64,000 nt of DNA from Mariniflexile maritimum (GTDB taxonomy: Bacteria; Bacteroidota; Bacteroidia; Flavobacteriales; Flavobacteriaceae): contig NZ_WRPN01000012.1 of NCBI RefSeq assembly GCF_009746565.1, forward strand, positions 1 through 64,000, read 5' to 3'. Positions 1-11,742 of the stretch are shown here, one piece after another; within the stretch, counting starts at the first letter, position 1, and each line of letters opens with the position of its first letter. The translations under genes and the position numbers were made by a program. The notes below the pieces were generated by a model. That model made no database searches, had not been told where the DNA came from, and was given only the letters and a program-made list of their open reading frames with translations.

Positions 1-103
1 AGATTTCTTTAAAGGGCCGTGGGAGATGACCACGTCGATAGGCCACAGGTGTAAGGGCAGCAATGTCGTAGCCGAGTGGTACTAATAGCCCATAGGCTTA
101 TTG
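1..103 (+). rRNA. 23S rRNA, 3' end only (5' cut by window edge)
   Basis: The first ~100 bases carry the conserved end of bacterial large-subunit rRNA: GATAGGCCACAGGTGTAA, then GCCGAGTGGTACTAATAGCCC and the closing AGGCTTA. The orientation matches the 5S gene that follows, so this is the tail of an rRNA operon. The exact 3' end is uncertain by several bases. Confidence 0.93.
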
Positions 104-246
104 TACGCCTGTTTTTTTATAAGGTTCAATGGATTATTGTTTGTTTTTTGTGTATGTCGCCCTTAGGGTGTTTTTCAATATGTTAAGATATTTGGCAGTC
201 CACACTGCCAGTTAAGAGTTCAGAGTGAAGAGTTTAGAGTTTAAAT

Positions 247-280
247 ACTCATAACTTAATAGCTTATAACTCATAACTTA
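247..280. repeat. 12-bp direct repeat in the 23S-5S spacer
   Basis: ACTCATAACTTA occurs at 247-258 and again at 269-280, 22 bp apart, in an AT-rich spacer that also holds GAGTTCAGAGT/GAGTTTAGAGT near-repeats. It may come from slipped replication or be part of an rRNA processing stem. No function can be assigned. Confidence 0.6.
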
Positions 281-286
281 AAATTT

Positions 287-391
<105 letters not shown>

Positions 392-397
392 TTTGGG

Positions 398-428
398 AGC
401 CCTTCATAGGAATATGGAGGGCTTTTTT
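398..428 (+). terminator. Rho-independent terminator of the rRNA operon
   Basis: AGCCCTTCATA (398-408) pairs with TATGGAGGGCT (413-423) through 11 positions with one G-U wobble and a GGAA loop, followed directly by a T run. It ends the rRNA transcript. Confidence 0.9.
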
Positions 429-547
429 GTGCGCTGTGGTCAGGCAGGGGTGTATTTCTTTACATATAGGATTTTATTTTATTTTGAATTTTGATGAAAT
501 TAAATTTCAAAAATCTGTATCTTCAAAATCTATTTTAAACCTACTTG

Positions 548-2995
548 ATGACTACAAATAAGGAATTGGAATTGGCCTGGGAGTTTGTTAATAATACAAA
601 CCGCTCTGTTTTTTTAACAGGAAAAGCAGGAACTGGTAAAACCACGTTTTTACACAAGTTAAAAATGAATTCTCTAAAGCGCTTGGTAGTTGTAGCACCT
701 ACGGGTGTGGCCGCTATTAATGCTAAGGGCGTAACAATTCACTCTTTCTTCCAAATGCCATTTGGCCCTATTTTTCCTGATACCGATTTGAATAACACAG
801 GGGGATTTAATAGAAAGTTCAGTAAAACTAAAATCAATATCATTAAATCGATGGATTTATTGGTTATTGATGAGATTAGTATGGTACGTGCCGATTTACT
901 TGACGGCATCGACAGAACGTTGCGTCGTTTTAGAAACAGAAATAAGGTTTTTGGCGGGGTTCAGATACTAATGATTGGCGATTTACAACAACTTTCTCCT
1001 GTTATTAAAGATAATGAATGGGAATTGTTAAAGCATATTTATAGTAATGGTTTCTTTTTTAGCAGTCAGGCTTTTCAAGAATGTCAAGCGATAACCATTG
1101 AATTAAAGCATATCTACCGACAGGAAAACCCTAAGTTTATTGAAATTTTAAATGAGATTAGAAATAATAGACTTTCTGAAACCGCTGCTTCAGAATTGAA
1201 TAAACGATTTATCCCCAATTTTACACCTCAACCAGATGCAGGTTATATATCATTAACCACCCATAATAATAAAGCTGATGCAACCAATAATTCAGAATTA
1301 GACAAACTTTCCACCAAATCGTTTACCTATAAAGCCAAAATTGAAGGTAAATTTCCAGAGATTTCTTATCCTAACAGTGAATCGTTAAAACTGAAGGTTG
1401 GGGCTCAAGTGATGTTTATAAAAAATGATAGCGGACCTGAAAAGCGTTATTTTAACGGTAAAATTGGAAAAATTATTCATCTGGAAAAAAATGAAGTAGT
1501 TGTGCACTGTCCAGATGATGATTTCAATATTAATGTAACGCCAGAGATTTGGGAAAACATCAATTATACGGTTGATGCTGAAACGAAGGCTATTTCCGAA
1601 GAAAAAATAGGGTCTTTTACCCAAATGCCATTACGGTTGGCCTGGTCTATAACGATTCATAAAAGTCAGGGTTTAACCTTCGAGCGCGCCATTATTGATG
1701 CACAAGGCGCTTTTGCACACGGACAAACTTATGTGGCGTTAAGCAGGTGCAAATCGTTGGAAGGTTTGGTGCTGAAAAGCAAGATAGATTCCAGTCAAAT
1801 TATAAATGATCAGAACGTTTTGCTATTTAATGAAAATGCTGAAGCCAACGAACCTGATGCATCTATTTTGGTAGCTTCACAAAAAATGTATCAATTGGAT
1901 TTGATTTTTGAAATATTTGATTTTTATCAATTTCTATATCCTTTGAACCGTGTTTTGGATATTTTTTATAAAAATAGAGGCAGCATTGAAGGACATGTAG
2001 AAGCGCCCATCCAAACAATTAAAAATACGGTTACCAATTTTTTAAAAGTAAGTAATGGCTTTAATGCACAGCTAAAACATTTATTGGATGTGGAAGGTTT
2101 GCCCGAAGCAAGTGAAGTCGTTCAAGAGCGTTTTAAAAAGGCTATTTTATATTTTAAAACTGAAACGGAAACCAATATAGTAGCTCCTTTAAAAGCATTT
2201 GGTTTTACAACCGATAATAAAGCTATTGGAGAAGACCTTACTAAAAACATAGACACTATTGAAGAGTTATTGGAAACGAAACTATTGTATTTTAATGGTT
2301 TTTCTAATGGATTTTTAACAAAGGAATTTTTAGAATTAAGGGTAAAATCGGTATTTAACACGAAAGAAAAACCTAAAAAAGTTAGAAAATCAATCATAGA
2401 TGGCACTACCAATGTGGAATTATTTGAACTTTTAAGAGAACTTAGAAACGACATTGCCCATGAAAATGATTTAGTGCACTATCAGGTATTCACCCAAAGA
2501 GCTTTGTACGAAATGTGCGAAACCTTGCCATTGACCAAGAAAGAATTATTGAAAGTGAACGATATGGGGAAAACCAGGGTGGAAAAATATGGTGAGGCTA
2601 TTTTGAAGGTTATAAAAACTTTTTGTGAAGAAAATGACATTGAAACATCACATGGTGGCGATGATGATATTGAAATTTCAATCCCTAAAAAGCAAAAAGA
2701 TAAAGGCGATACCAAGCGTATTTCTTTGGAAATGTTTAAAGCAGGAAAATCGGTTTTTGAAATTGCTAAAGAGCGAGGTTATGTGCCATCAACAATTACG
2801 AACCATTTGGCTAGTTTTATTACAACAGGTGAAATAAAAGTATCCGATTTAATGCCCATGGCACATTATAATTCATTAAAAGAACGCATCCCTCAAACAA
2901 CCTTTGAAAACTTAACGGATTTAAAAAATAAATTGGACGACAAGTATTCCTATGAAGAGCTGCGATTGGTCATTAACGACTTAAATTTAATTTAG
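548..2995 (+). CDS. PIF1-like AAA helicase with HRDC and C-terminal helix-turn-helix domains
   Basis: This 815-residue cytoplasmic protein is probably an ATP-dependent DNA helicase for replication or repair. Walker A is GKAGTGKTT at residues 25-33 and Walker B is VIDEISM near residue 107. The UvrD_C_2-type helicase end (TIHKSQGLTFE, then YVALSRC) is near residues 375-400. A long middle region of unknown fold precedes an HRDC-like segment (~residues 620-695) and a helix-turn-helix of the HTH_40 type (~720-765), as seen at the ends of RecQ proteins. The ATG at 548 is preferred; a TTG lies one codon upstream. It stands alone after the rRNA operon and converges with the murQ pair. Confidence 0.85.
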   Translation: MTTNKELELAWEFVNNTNRSVFLTGKAGTGKTTFLHKLKMNSLKRLVVVAPTGVAAINAKGVTIHSFFQMPFGPIFPDTDLNNTGGFNRKFSKTKINIIKSMDLLVIDEISMVRADLLDGIDRTLRRFRNRNKVFGGVQILMIGDLQQLSPVIKDNEWELLKHIYSNGFFFSSQAFQECQAITIELKHIYRQENPKFIEILNEIRNNRLSETAASELNKRFIPNFTPQPDAGYISLTTHNNKADATNNSELDKLSTKSFTYKAKIEGKFPEISYPNSESLKLKVGAQVMFIKNDSGPEKRYFNGKIGKIIHLEKNEVVVHCPDDDFNINVTPEIWENINYTVDAETKAISEEKIGSFTQMPLRLAWSITIHKSQGLTFERAIIDAQGAFAHGQTYVALSRCKSLEGLVLKSKIDSSQIINDQNVLLFNENAEANEPDASILVASQKMYQLDLIFEIFDFYQFLYPLNRVLDIFYKNRGSIEGHVEAPIQTIKNTVTNFLKVSNGFNAQLKHLLDVEGLPEASEVVQERFKKAILYFKTETETNIVAPLKAFGFTTDNKAIGEDLTKNIDTIEELLETKLLYFNGFSNGFLTKEFLELRVKSVFNTKEKPKKVRKSIIDGTTNVELFELLRELRNDIAHENDLVHYQVFTQRALYEMCETLPLTKKELLKVNDMGKTRVEKYGEAILKVIKTFCEENDIETSHGGDDDIEISIPKKQKDKGDTKRISLEMFKAGKSVFEIAKERGYVPSTITNHLASFITTGEIKVSDLMPMAHYNSLKERIPQTTFENLTDLKNKLDDKYSYEELRLVINDLNLI

Positions 2996-3022
2996 CACCT
3001 ATATAAAAGATTAATTAAGCGC

Positions 3023-3256
3023 TTAACGTTTTTTAAACATGCTATCCATAATGGTTTTGATACCCCTAAATATTAAAAAAACGGCCATTGCAGAAATCAG
3101 GCAGCCCACAATAAGTATGGGTATGTAAAGAGGTTTTTCTTTGTTGCTAAATGCTATATGCAAGAAAATAGGCCCCATAAAAAGGGTCATTAAAGCAAAA
3201 ACAAGCGTTTTTATGCCCCTTACAAGCATTTGTTTGTCGGTTTTATCAGTTTTCAT
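3023..3256 (-). CDS. Small inner-membrane protein, DUF6095-like
   Basis: This 77-residue protein has two hydrophobic segments (about residues 14-34 and 44-64) and a basic C-terminus ending in MFKKR, so it should sit in the inner membrane. The size and layout match small DUF6095-type proteins common in Flavobacteriaceae, whose function is unknown. It overlaps the end of murQ by 11 bases and is surely co-transcribed with it. A role beside cell-wall recycling is suggested only by this pairing. Confidence 0.75.
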   Translation of the reverse strand: MKTDKTDKQMLVRGIKTLVFALMTLFMGPIFLHIAFSNKEKPLYIPILIVGCLISAMAVFLIFRGIKTIMDSMFKKR

Positions 3257-4064
3257 TTTTAAAATGTTTTATTGCTGAACGTACATTTTTGTAGGTATGT
3301 AAAAGTTCTTTTGCTTTTTCTTCAGTTAGGTTAAGTTCAGTCATAATCATTCTAACACCTCTATCTACCAACTTATTGTTGCTTAATTGCATATCAACCA
3401 TTTTATTGCCTTTTATTCGGCCTAATTGGATCATGGTAGTTGTGGAAATCATATTCAGCACTAATTTTTGTGCGGTTCCTGCCTTCATCCTGGAACTACC
3501 CGTAACAAATTCTGGACCCACAATTACTTCAATAGGAAATTGCGCCGTTTTTGATAATGGACTGTTATGGTTGCTGGTTATACAGCCAGTAATGATGCCG
3601 TTTTCGTTGCAGGTTTTTAATGCCGAAATAACATAAGGCGTAGTGCCGGAAGCCGCAATGCCCACAACAACATCTTTATTTGAAATGCTATGCTTTTTTA
3701 GATCTTCCCAACCTTGGGTTAGGGAGTCTTCAGCAAATTCAACGGCATTTCTAATGGCCTTGTCGCCACCTGCAATAAGGCCAATTACTAAATTACTTGA
3801 TACTCCAAACGTTGGTGGACATTCCGAGGCATCTAAAATCCCTAAACGGCCACTGGTGCCTGCACCCATATAGAACAAACGACCGCCATTCTTTAATTTT
3901 TCAACAATTACGGTTATTAGAGCCTCTATTTGTGGTAGTGCCTTTTCAACAGCCAACGGAACGGTTTTGTCCTCATGGTTAATATGGCTTAATAATTCGG
4001 AAACACCCATCGTTTCCAGTTGGTTATAGTTTGAATCTTGTTCGGTTATTTTGTTAAAGCCCAT
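3246..4064 (-). CDS. murQ: N-acetylmuramic acid 6-phosphate etherase
   Basis: This enzyme cleaves the lactyl ether of MurNAc-6-phosphate to GlcNAc-6-phosphate and D-lactate in peptidoglycan recycling, in the cytoplasm. The SIS-fold signature GAGTSGRLGILDASECPPTFG-type region is at residues ~68-88, and the second family motif TGSSRMKAGTAQK is near residue 190. At 272 residues it is slightly shorter than the ~298-residue E. coli enzyme, mainly at the C-terminus. The ATG start gives a normal N-terminus. No mupP, amgK or anmK partner is seen nearby. Confidence 0.92.
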   Translation of the reverse strand: MGFNKITEQDSNYNQLETMGVSELLSHINHEDKTVPLAVEKALPQIEALITVIVEKLKNGGRLFYMGAGTSGRLGILDASECPPTFGVSSNLVIGLIAGGDKAIRNAVEFAEDSLTQGWEDLKKHSISNKDVVVGIAASGTTPYVISALKTCNENGIITGCITSNHNSPLSKTAQFPIEVIVGPEFVTGSSRMKAGTAQKLVLNMISTTTMIQLGRIKGNKMVDMQLSNNKLVDRGVRMIMTELNLTEEKAKELLHTYKNVRSAIKHFKNEN

Positions 4065-4123
4065 AATTCTAAGAACGTTTTTTTGAATGAGAATTGCTGG
4101 AATTGCTATGCATAATGGTATAT

Positions 4124-4942
4124 TTATTTTACGATGTATTTAAAAACCGCAACTTCCGAGGCCCTAAAATAGCCATAAGGATAATTGCTTGGGTTGGTTT
4201 GGTTAACACAATTGCCCCTAACGGTTGCTGGTTGTGTTTGAAATGGGCCTCCCGAATCATCGCTACTTTGTTGCAGTAATATAAACATGTATTGGTAAAA
4301 ACGTTTTGAAACACCATGGCCTTGAATGATCAGTTCATCGCCCGGTTTTACGTCTTCATTTGAATAAAACGCGAATATTTGGTTCCCATCGTTAAACTTG
4401 TCGCTATACACATCCAAACTTAAAACACTGGAATTAGCGTTTATGAATTCAAACAAGTAATAATTTTCAATGTTTTTAGGATCGGTATAAAATGCTTTTA
4501 TTTCGGTTTCATCTTTATTAAAACCACTATCGTTTTTTTGTTCAATCCTGTCTATATTCACTACGGGCTGCATGGTTTCGGTTGCCGTATAAACCTCATT
4601 CTTATAAATGATTTTAAGGTTGTAAACCCCATTGATTTCTGGAATAAACGATTGGTTTCTATATATGCCGGTTTCATCTTCCTCAATAAAATTAAAGGTA
4701 TTGTTGTTTTGATCTGTAACCGAAACGGTTGCTCCAGTTGCGGGTGGCGTGGTTTTACTGTAAAAAGAGGATGTAAGCGATAATTTTATGAATTGGTTTT
4801 TGCCTGTGGTGTCTTTAAACCAGGTTAGGGAAGCATCAATTACCAATCGGGGTTCTGCGGTTTTTAGATCTAGCTCCACAACATCTTGACACGCAAACAA
4901 CGATGTGCACAAAAATACCAAGTATATAATTTTTCTCATCAT
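4124..4942 (-). CDS. DUF4249 outer-membrane lipoprotein, partner of the upstream TonB receptor
   Basis: The protein starts best at the ATG ending at 4942 (272 residues). From there a lipoprotein signal ends in SLFAC, placing the lipidated Cys about 18 residues in. A longer reading frame upstream lacks a signal and overlaps the receptor gene. The body resembles DUF4249 proteins, which in Bacteroidota are usually encoded just after a TonB-dependent receptor. Here the receptor stop codon is 1 base before this start, so they form one transcript. A role as substrate-binding or plug partner is inferred from this pairing; the ligand is unknown. Confidence 0.82.
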   Translation of the reverse strand: MMRKIIYLVFLCTSLFACQDVVELDLKTAEPRLVIDASLTWFKDTTGKNQFIKLSLTSSFYSKTTPPATGATVSVTDQNNNTFNFIEEDETGIYRNQSFIPEINGVYNLKIIYKNEVYTATETMQPVVNIDRIEQKNDSGFNKDETEIKAFYTDPKNIENYYLFEFINANSSVLSLDVYSDKFNDGNQIFAFYSNEDVKPGDELIIQGHGVSKRFYQYMFILLQQSSDDSGGPFQTQPATVRGNCVNQTNPSNYPYGYFRASEVAVFKYIVK

Positions 4943-4943
4943 T

Positions 4944-7319
4944 TTAAAATTTAAAATTATACGATACCGATGGTACCATTCCAAAAATTGACAAACGAGT
5001 GGCTTCATTTAATTTGGTGTCGCTATTTTGTCCGAATGTAATGGATGCGGCATTTTTTCGGCCATAAACATTATAAATTCCAAATACCCAATACGTTTGC
5101 CATCCTTTATTTTTATCGGGTTTTGGTGTAAAGGTTGTAGAAATATCCAAGCGGTTGTATGCGGGTAACCTATCGGAATTTCTACTATTGTAGCTTGGTA
5201 CGCTTATATTGTTGTAAATATATTGGCCATTTGGAAAGGTGGTTGGTTGCCCCGTTTGAAATAGGAAATTGGCATTAAGCTTCCATTTATTGTTGAAATC
5301 GTAGCTTCCCGTAAAAGATATGTCGTGGGTTTTATCATAAGGCGTGTTGTACCACTTGCCGTTGTTGATGCCAATTTCCGTGGGCGTCCTTCCTTTGGTT
5401 ATTTGCTGTGATTTTGATAGGGTGTAGGCCAACCACCCATTAAACTTACCTTCGTTTTTTCTTAAAAGCACCTCCAGTCCGTAGGCTTTGGCTTCACCGT
5501 TTAAAATAACCTGTTCTATGGCATTGTTGGCAATTAAATCGGCGCCATCAATATAATCAATTCTGTTTTTTACGGTTTTATAAAAACTTTCAATTTCTAA
5601 GGAATAATTGTTATTGCTGAAATTTTTGAAATAACCAATGGCATATTGATCGAGCAATTGGGGTTTTATGTATTTTCCACTTGGTGTCCAAACATCTAGC
5701 GGTGTGGGCGAACTGGTGTTTGATATTAAATGCAGATATTGGCTCATTCTATTATAACTTGCTTTAATAGAGTTGTTTGCATTTATTTGGTATGCTAGTG
5801 AAATTCGCGGTTCCAAATTAAAAAATTGAGCAATAACATCGCTTCGTTTAAAACTTTCGGTACCTGTGGGGGTTGCTTTTTCATAAATCTTGAAATCTTC
5901 ATTGAATATTACGGGTTGATTATTTTCGTAGGTATTCAATTCCTTTTGGCCCAATCGCAAAAACGAGCTTAAACGGAGCCCATACGATATGGCCAATGCA
6001 TCAGTTACCTTATGTTCGGCATCCATATAAATGGCATTTTCAAAAGCAAACTTTTCGGTGAGCTTAAACGGGTTTATGCCTGAAGTGGCCGTTGTTGGCC
6101 TGATATCGCCGGGGTTAAACTTATAATAAATACTGTTCAAACCATATTGTAGTTTGATGGTGTTGCTTATGTAATGTTTAAAATCGTATTTTAAGTTGAA
6201 GTTTTGTATGCCAGAAACCCAATCAAATTCTACTAAACCCAGTTTTAAGCCATAGTAATAATCAGAATAAATGAACGATAGGTTTGAAAATAATTTATCG
6301 GAAAAAAGATGGTTCCATCTAAAATTCAGTACCGAGTTGCCATAGGTGTTCGTGAAGGTGTCTTGAATGCTGAACACGTCGCGTCCGAAGTAACCAGATA
6401 GGTAGATGTTGTTTTTGTCGTTGATTTTGTAGCTTAGTTTGGTGTTCAAATCATAGAAGTACGCGATATTGTCAATATCAAAAAGCGGTAAAAATAGATG
6501 GGCATAACTCGACCTGCCGCCAAAAAGGAACGAGCCTTTATCTTGTTCTAGGGGGCCTTCTACTAGTAATCTGCTTGAAACCAATCCAATTCCTCCGTTG
6601 GCATGGTAGGTTTTACTGTTTCCTTCCTTTTGGTAAATATCCAAAACAGACGATACCCTGCCACCGTAGCGTGCAGGAATACCTCCTTTGTACAGTTTTA
6701 AATCCTTTATGGCATCGGGGTTAAAAACTGAAAAGAACCCAAACAGATGTGAAGAATTGTAAATGGTGGCTTCATCCAAAAGAATCAAATTTTGGTCCAC
6801 CGATCCACCACGTACATTAAAGCCAGAAGCTCCTTCGCCCGCAGTAGTAACACCTGGCAACAACGTAATGGCCTTAATAATATCGGCTTCACCAAGCACT
6901 ACCGGAATTTGCTTAATGGTACTTGCCGTTAAGCGGTTTACGCCCATTTGTGGCGCTTTAAGGTTTGTTTTTTCAACATTGCCGGTAATAACAATTTCAT
7001 CTAAATTTTCTAAAGTATCAGTTAAGCTGAAATTTTTTGTGATATTTTCAGTCAGCACAACCGTTTCAACTTTTGTGGAAAATCCCAAATAGCTAATAAC
7101 GACTTTATAGGTGCCCTTGGGTAAGGTGATGGAATAAAAACCGTATTCGTTGGTGGTGGTACCCGTTTTTGCTTCGGGAAACACAATACTAACGCCAATA
7201 AGCGTTTCGTTACTTTTTTCTTCGGAAATGGTACCGTTTAAGGTGAATTTTTCTTGTGCAGTGGCTGAAATTTCAATAAAACAGACTATAAAAAGAAAAC
7301 ATAATACTATGTTTTTCAT
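4944..7319 (-). CDS. TonB-dependent outer-membrane receptor with carboxypeptidase-D-like N-terminal domain
   Basis: This 791-residue protein starts with a signal peptide ending near ISATAQ, then a CarboxypepD_reg-like beta-sandwich (~residues 27-110, with GFYSITLPKGTYKV). A plug domain contains LPGVTTAGEGASGFNVRGG and a 22-strand barrel follows, closing with the aromatic C-terminus SYNFKF. It imports an unknown ligand through the outer membrane with TonB energy. It lacks the ~1000-residue length and VVVGYGTQ motif of SusC proteins, and its partner is DUF4249 rather than SusD, so it is not a glycan porter of the classical type. The ATG at 7319 is preferred over an adjacent TTG. Confidence 0.88.
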   Translation of the reverse strand: MKNIVLCFLFIVCFIEISATAQEKFTLNGTISEEKSNETLIGVSIVFPEAKTGTTTNEYGFYSITLPKGTYKVVISYLGFSTKVETVVLTENITKNFSLTDTLENLDEIVITGNVEKTNLKAPQMGVNRLTASTIKQIPVVLGEADIIKAITLLPGVTTAGEGASGFNVRGGSVDQNLILLDEATIYNSSHLFGFFSVFNPDAIKDLKLYKGGIPARYGGRVSSVLDIYQKEGNSKTYHANGGIGLVSSRLLVEGPLEQDKGSFLFGGRSSYAHLFLPLFDIDNIAYFYDLNTKLSYKINDKNNIYLSGYFGRDVFSIQDTFTNTYGNSVLNFRWNHLFSDKLFSNLSFIYSDYYYGLKLGLVEFDWVSGIQNFNLKYDFKHYISNTIKLQYGLNSIYYKFNPGDIRPTTATSGINPFKLTEKFAFENAIYMDAEHKVTDALAISYGLRLSSFLRLGQKELNTYENNQPVIFNEDFKIYEKATPTGTESFKRSDVIAQFFNLEPRISLAYQINANNSIKASYNRMSQYLHLISNTSSPTPLDVWTPSGKYIKPQLLDQYAIGYFKNFSNNNYSLEIESFYKTVKNRIDYIDGADLIANNAIEQVILNGEAKAYGLEVLLRKNEGKFNGWLAYTLSKSQQITKGRTPTEIGINNGKWYNTPYDKTHDISFTGSYDFNNKWKLNANFLFQTGQPTTFPNGQYIYNNISVPSYNSRNSDRLPAYNRLDISTTFTPKPDKNKGWQTYWVFGIYNVYGRKNAASITFGQNSDTKLNEATRLSIFGMVPSVSYNFKF

Positions 7320-7345
7320 CAATTGCTTTTTTTTTATAAAGTTAT

Positions 7346-7376
7346 AAAAAAAGCTCCGAAATTATGGAGCTTTTTT
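7346..7376 (-). terminator. Rho-independent terminator after icd
   Basis: AAAAAAGCTCC and GGAGCTTTTTT form an 11-bp stem around an 8-base loop, with T runs on both strands. It lies 12 bases past the isocitrate dehydrogenase stop and separates it from the TonB receptor gene. Confidence 0.88.
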
Positions 7377-7388
7377 AACAAGTATATT

Positions 7389-9629
<2,241 letters not shown>

Positions 9630-9660
9630 TTATGTGTTCAAACAGGTTTACGATAACGTT

Positions 9661-9673
9661 TTCGCGACGCGAA
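9661..9673. promoter_or_regulatory. Palindrome upstream of icd, possible operator
   Basis: TTCGCG-A-CGCGAA is a perfect 6+6 inverted repeat centred 68 bases before the icd start codon. It is GC-rich in an AT-rich leader, which makes chance less likely. The binding protein is unknown. Confidence 0.4.
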
Positions 9674-10414
9674 TATACAAAAATTGAAATGTATAAAAGT
9701 TTAAATGCATAATGAATAGTGCCGAAACTGCTAAGTTTTAATGGATATTTAAAAAAATATGCAACCAGTACGAATTTATTAAGAAAGGGAAGAAGCTATT
9801 GTAAAAAACAAAAGCCATATCACTATAGAATTTAATCTATTTTGACATGGCTTTCTTTGAAATAACATGACTCTTTCTATTAGAATAGCTAATTTAGCCA
9901 CTAAATCAGTTTAAATTTTCGCTTAAACCTTTTCAATTGAAGTACTGTTATTTCAAGTTGAAACATTTTGTTCGTAATTTTCAATATGTATTGACCTATT
10001 ACCAAAATGTTTCATGTTAATTGTTTTTCTTGATGCCATTAATCTCGCCGTTCGTTTTCACGTTGGGGGTTTTTAAGGCATTGCTTGTAGTTTAACAACA
10101 AACTTTTCGGGCAAGTTGTTTTTTCAAGCTTTCCATCATACTAGTTTCCAATTGTTTTCACATCTGGAACTTTTTATAATGTCATGATCTTTTGTTTCCC
10201 ATGCTTACACATGATTCATAAAAACCTCAAAAAACAATTAAAAATAAAGAACGTTACCTTATTTAAGATTTAATACAAATTCACTTTTTAAATGAAACCA
10301 GCCGTAGCTGTTATTATTTCTTGTTGCTAAGATACAATACAAATTCTGAAAAAGCAATGTATTTAACATTTTATATATCAACCATTTATAAACAGGAGTT
10401 ATTAACTTTTGTTA
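9674..10414. other. Gene-free region with two inverted repeats
   Basis: About 740 bases hold no convincing reading frame. AAAGCCATATCA (9811-9822) pairs with TGACATGGCTTT (9843-9854), helped by an inner ATAGA/TCTAT pair, giving a long hairpin. TGAAACATTTTG (9959-9970) and CAAAATGTTTCA (10003-10014) form a perfect 12-bp inverted repeat. The region may carry a small RNA or the scar of a lost gene or element; neither is proven. Confidence 0.45.
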
Positions 10415-10448
10415 ATAAAAAAAAGACCCAAATAGCATTTGGGTCTTT
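10415..10448 (-). terminator. Rho-independent terminator after rplS
   Basis: On the minus strand AAAGACCCAAAT and ATTTGGGTCTTT form a perfect 12-bp stem with a 3-base loop, followed by a T run. It lies 25 bases after the rplS stop. Confidence 0.92.
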
Positions 10449-10473
10449 GATTGTTTCTGGGGAACGTAGTTTG

Positions 10474-10824
10474 TTAATGCCTGCGTTCTTTAATTCGTGC
10501 TTTTTTACCGGTAAGACCTCTAAAGTAGTAAATTCTTGCTCTACGCACTTTACCACGTTTGTTAACTTCAATTTTTTGTAATGCAGGTAAATTGATGGGG
10601 AAAATACGCTCTACACCAATGGTGCCCGACATTTTCCTGATGGTAAACGTTTCGGAAGCTCCAGTTCCTCTTCTTTGTATCACAACGCCCCTAAAAAACT
10701 GGGTACGCACTTTTTCGCCCTCCCTAATTTCATAATAAACGGTAATTGTGTCTCCAGCGCCAAACTCTGGAACGTCTTTTTTTGCTATAAATTCGTCTTG
10801 TACAAATTTTACTAAAGATTCCAT
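10474..10824 (-). CDS. rplS: 50S ribosomal protein L19
   Basis: L19 sits at the 30S-50S interface of the ribosome. The 116-residue product starting MESLVKFVQDEF contains FGAGDTITVYYEI, FRGVVIQRRG, TFTIRKMSGTIGVERIFPI and the basic end KARIKERRH, all family hallmarks. The open frame extends 33 codons upstream, but the ATG at 10824 gives the normal L19 start. The gene is alone here, separated from the usual trmD/rpsP neighbours. Confidence 0.95.
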   Translation of the reverse strand: MESLVKFVQDEFIAKKDVPEFGAGDTITVYYEIREGEKVRTQFFRGVVIQRRGTGASETFTIRKMSGTIGVERIFPINLPALQKIEVNKRGKVRRARIYYFRGLTGKKARIKERRH

Positions 10825-11058
10825 ATCTTTAAATTTAAAATATTGATTGATTCGAAACAACATGCACGATTCTCGCCAGAGGTTAACCCGAAATTGGGTG
10901 CAAAGATAATTAATAATTAACAATGCACAATTAATAATTTTATTTTTTGCAATGTTTCTTTGGTGTGGTAAGGCTTGCGTGTTTGTGTGTGCCTATATTT
11001 GGCCGAAAAACCGGAATTAAGTTACCAAAATAAGGGTGTTGGCTAGTTGAATAGCACA

Positions 11059-11742
11059 TCAATAATCTTCGCAAATGTATTTTTTGATCATATACTTTGT
11101 AATAGGTTTTAAAAATTTACCCGTTTCAGGGTGTTTGCCAAAAAGTGAAAAAAATTCCAAATCGCCTTTTTTGTTTTTGCTGTACCATACATTCTCACTG
11201 CCATCCTCATTAAAGTACTTAGTCTCACAATTAGGGATTATCTTTTGGAAATGCGCAATTTGCTCTTCTTTATATAATTTAAGCGCGTTCAAATGGTACT
11301 TTTCTGCATCAAAATTTACTTCAACATATTTTGTGCCCTGCCATACCATCCATCTTTCACTATTAAAAATGGCACTTGTTATACTTACCAAAACGGCTAT
11401 AATGCAAACCAGAAGCATGATCCAGTTTCGTTTTAAAAAAGTGGCTGCCTTGTTATTAGGTTCGTGCCACTTGGTGTTTTCAACTAAAAAGGCTTTATAA
11501 TTTTCAAATCCCAAATATTTACATAACGCCAACACATACTCTGAATGTACCGAAATATCTTCCCCATCATCAACACGATTTGAATCATCAATAAGATTGC
11601 GCAAAGTTCTTCCGCTTATCTGAACTTTAAAATCGTTTAGCAAAATCATTGAAATATGTTCTGAGATATTTGTTTTGGTAGTTTTTCCAGGAATTTCTTC
11701 TTGTGCTTTTTCAAAGGCCTTTTTAACAACTTCTTTATACAT
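11059..11742 (-). CDS. Single-pass membrane protein of unknown function
   Basis: This 227-residue protein is not recognised with certainty. Residues 1-100 are soluble and helical, with a stretch around TLRNLIDDSNRVDDGEDISVH that resembles a small DNA-binding or regulatory domain. One strong membrane segment (about residues 106-127) follows, then a ~100-residue domain with a WYSKNKKGDLEFFSLFGKHPETGK region. The order suggests a cytoplasmic N-terminus and an extracytoplasmic C-terminus. It is transcribed away from the TPR kinase genes, and the shared 340-bp spacer may be a common control region. Confidence 0.6.
   Translation of the reverse strand: MYKEVVKKAFEKAQEEIPGKTTKTNISEHISMILLNDFKVQISGRTLRNLIDDSNRVDDGEDISVHSEYVLALCKYLGFENYKAFLVENTKWHEPNNKAATFLKRNWIMLLVCIIAVLVSITSAIFNSERWMVWQGTKYVEVNFDAEKYHLNALKLYKEEQIAHFQKIIPNCETKYFNEDGSENVWYSKNKKGDLEFFSLFGKHPETGKFLKPITKYMIKKYICEDY

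Noticed and set aside
247-280. CRISPR-like repeats in the rRNA spacer
   Set aside because: There are only two 12-bp copies with no regular spacers; no CRISPR array or cas gene exists in the window.
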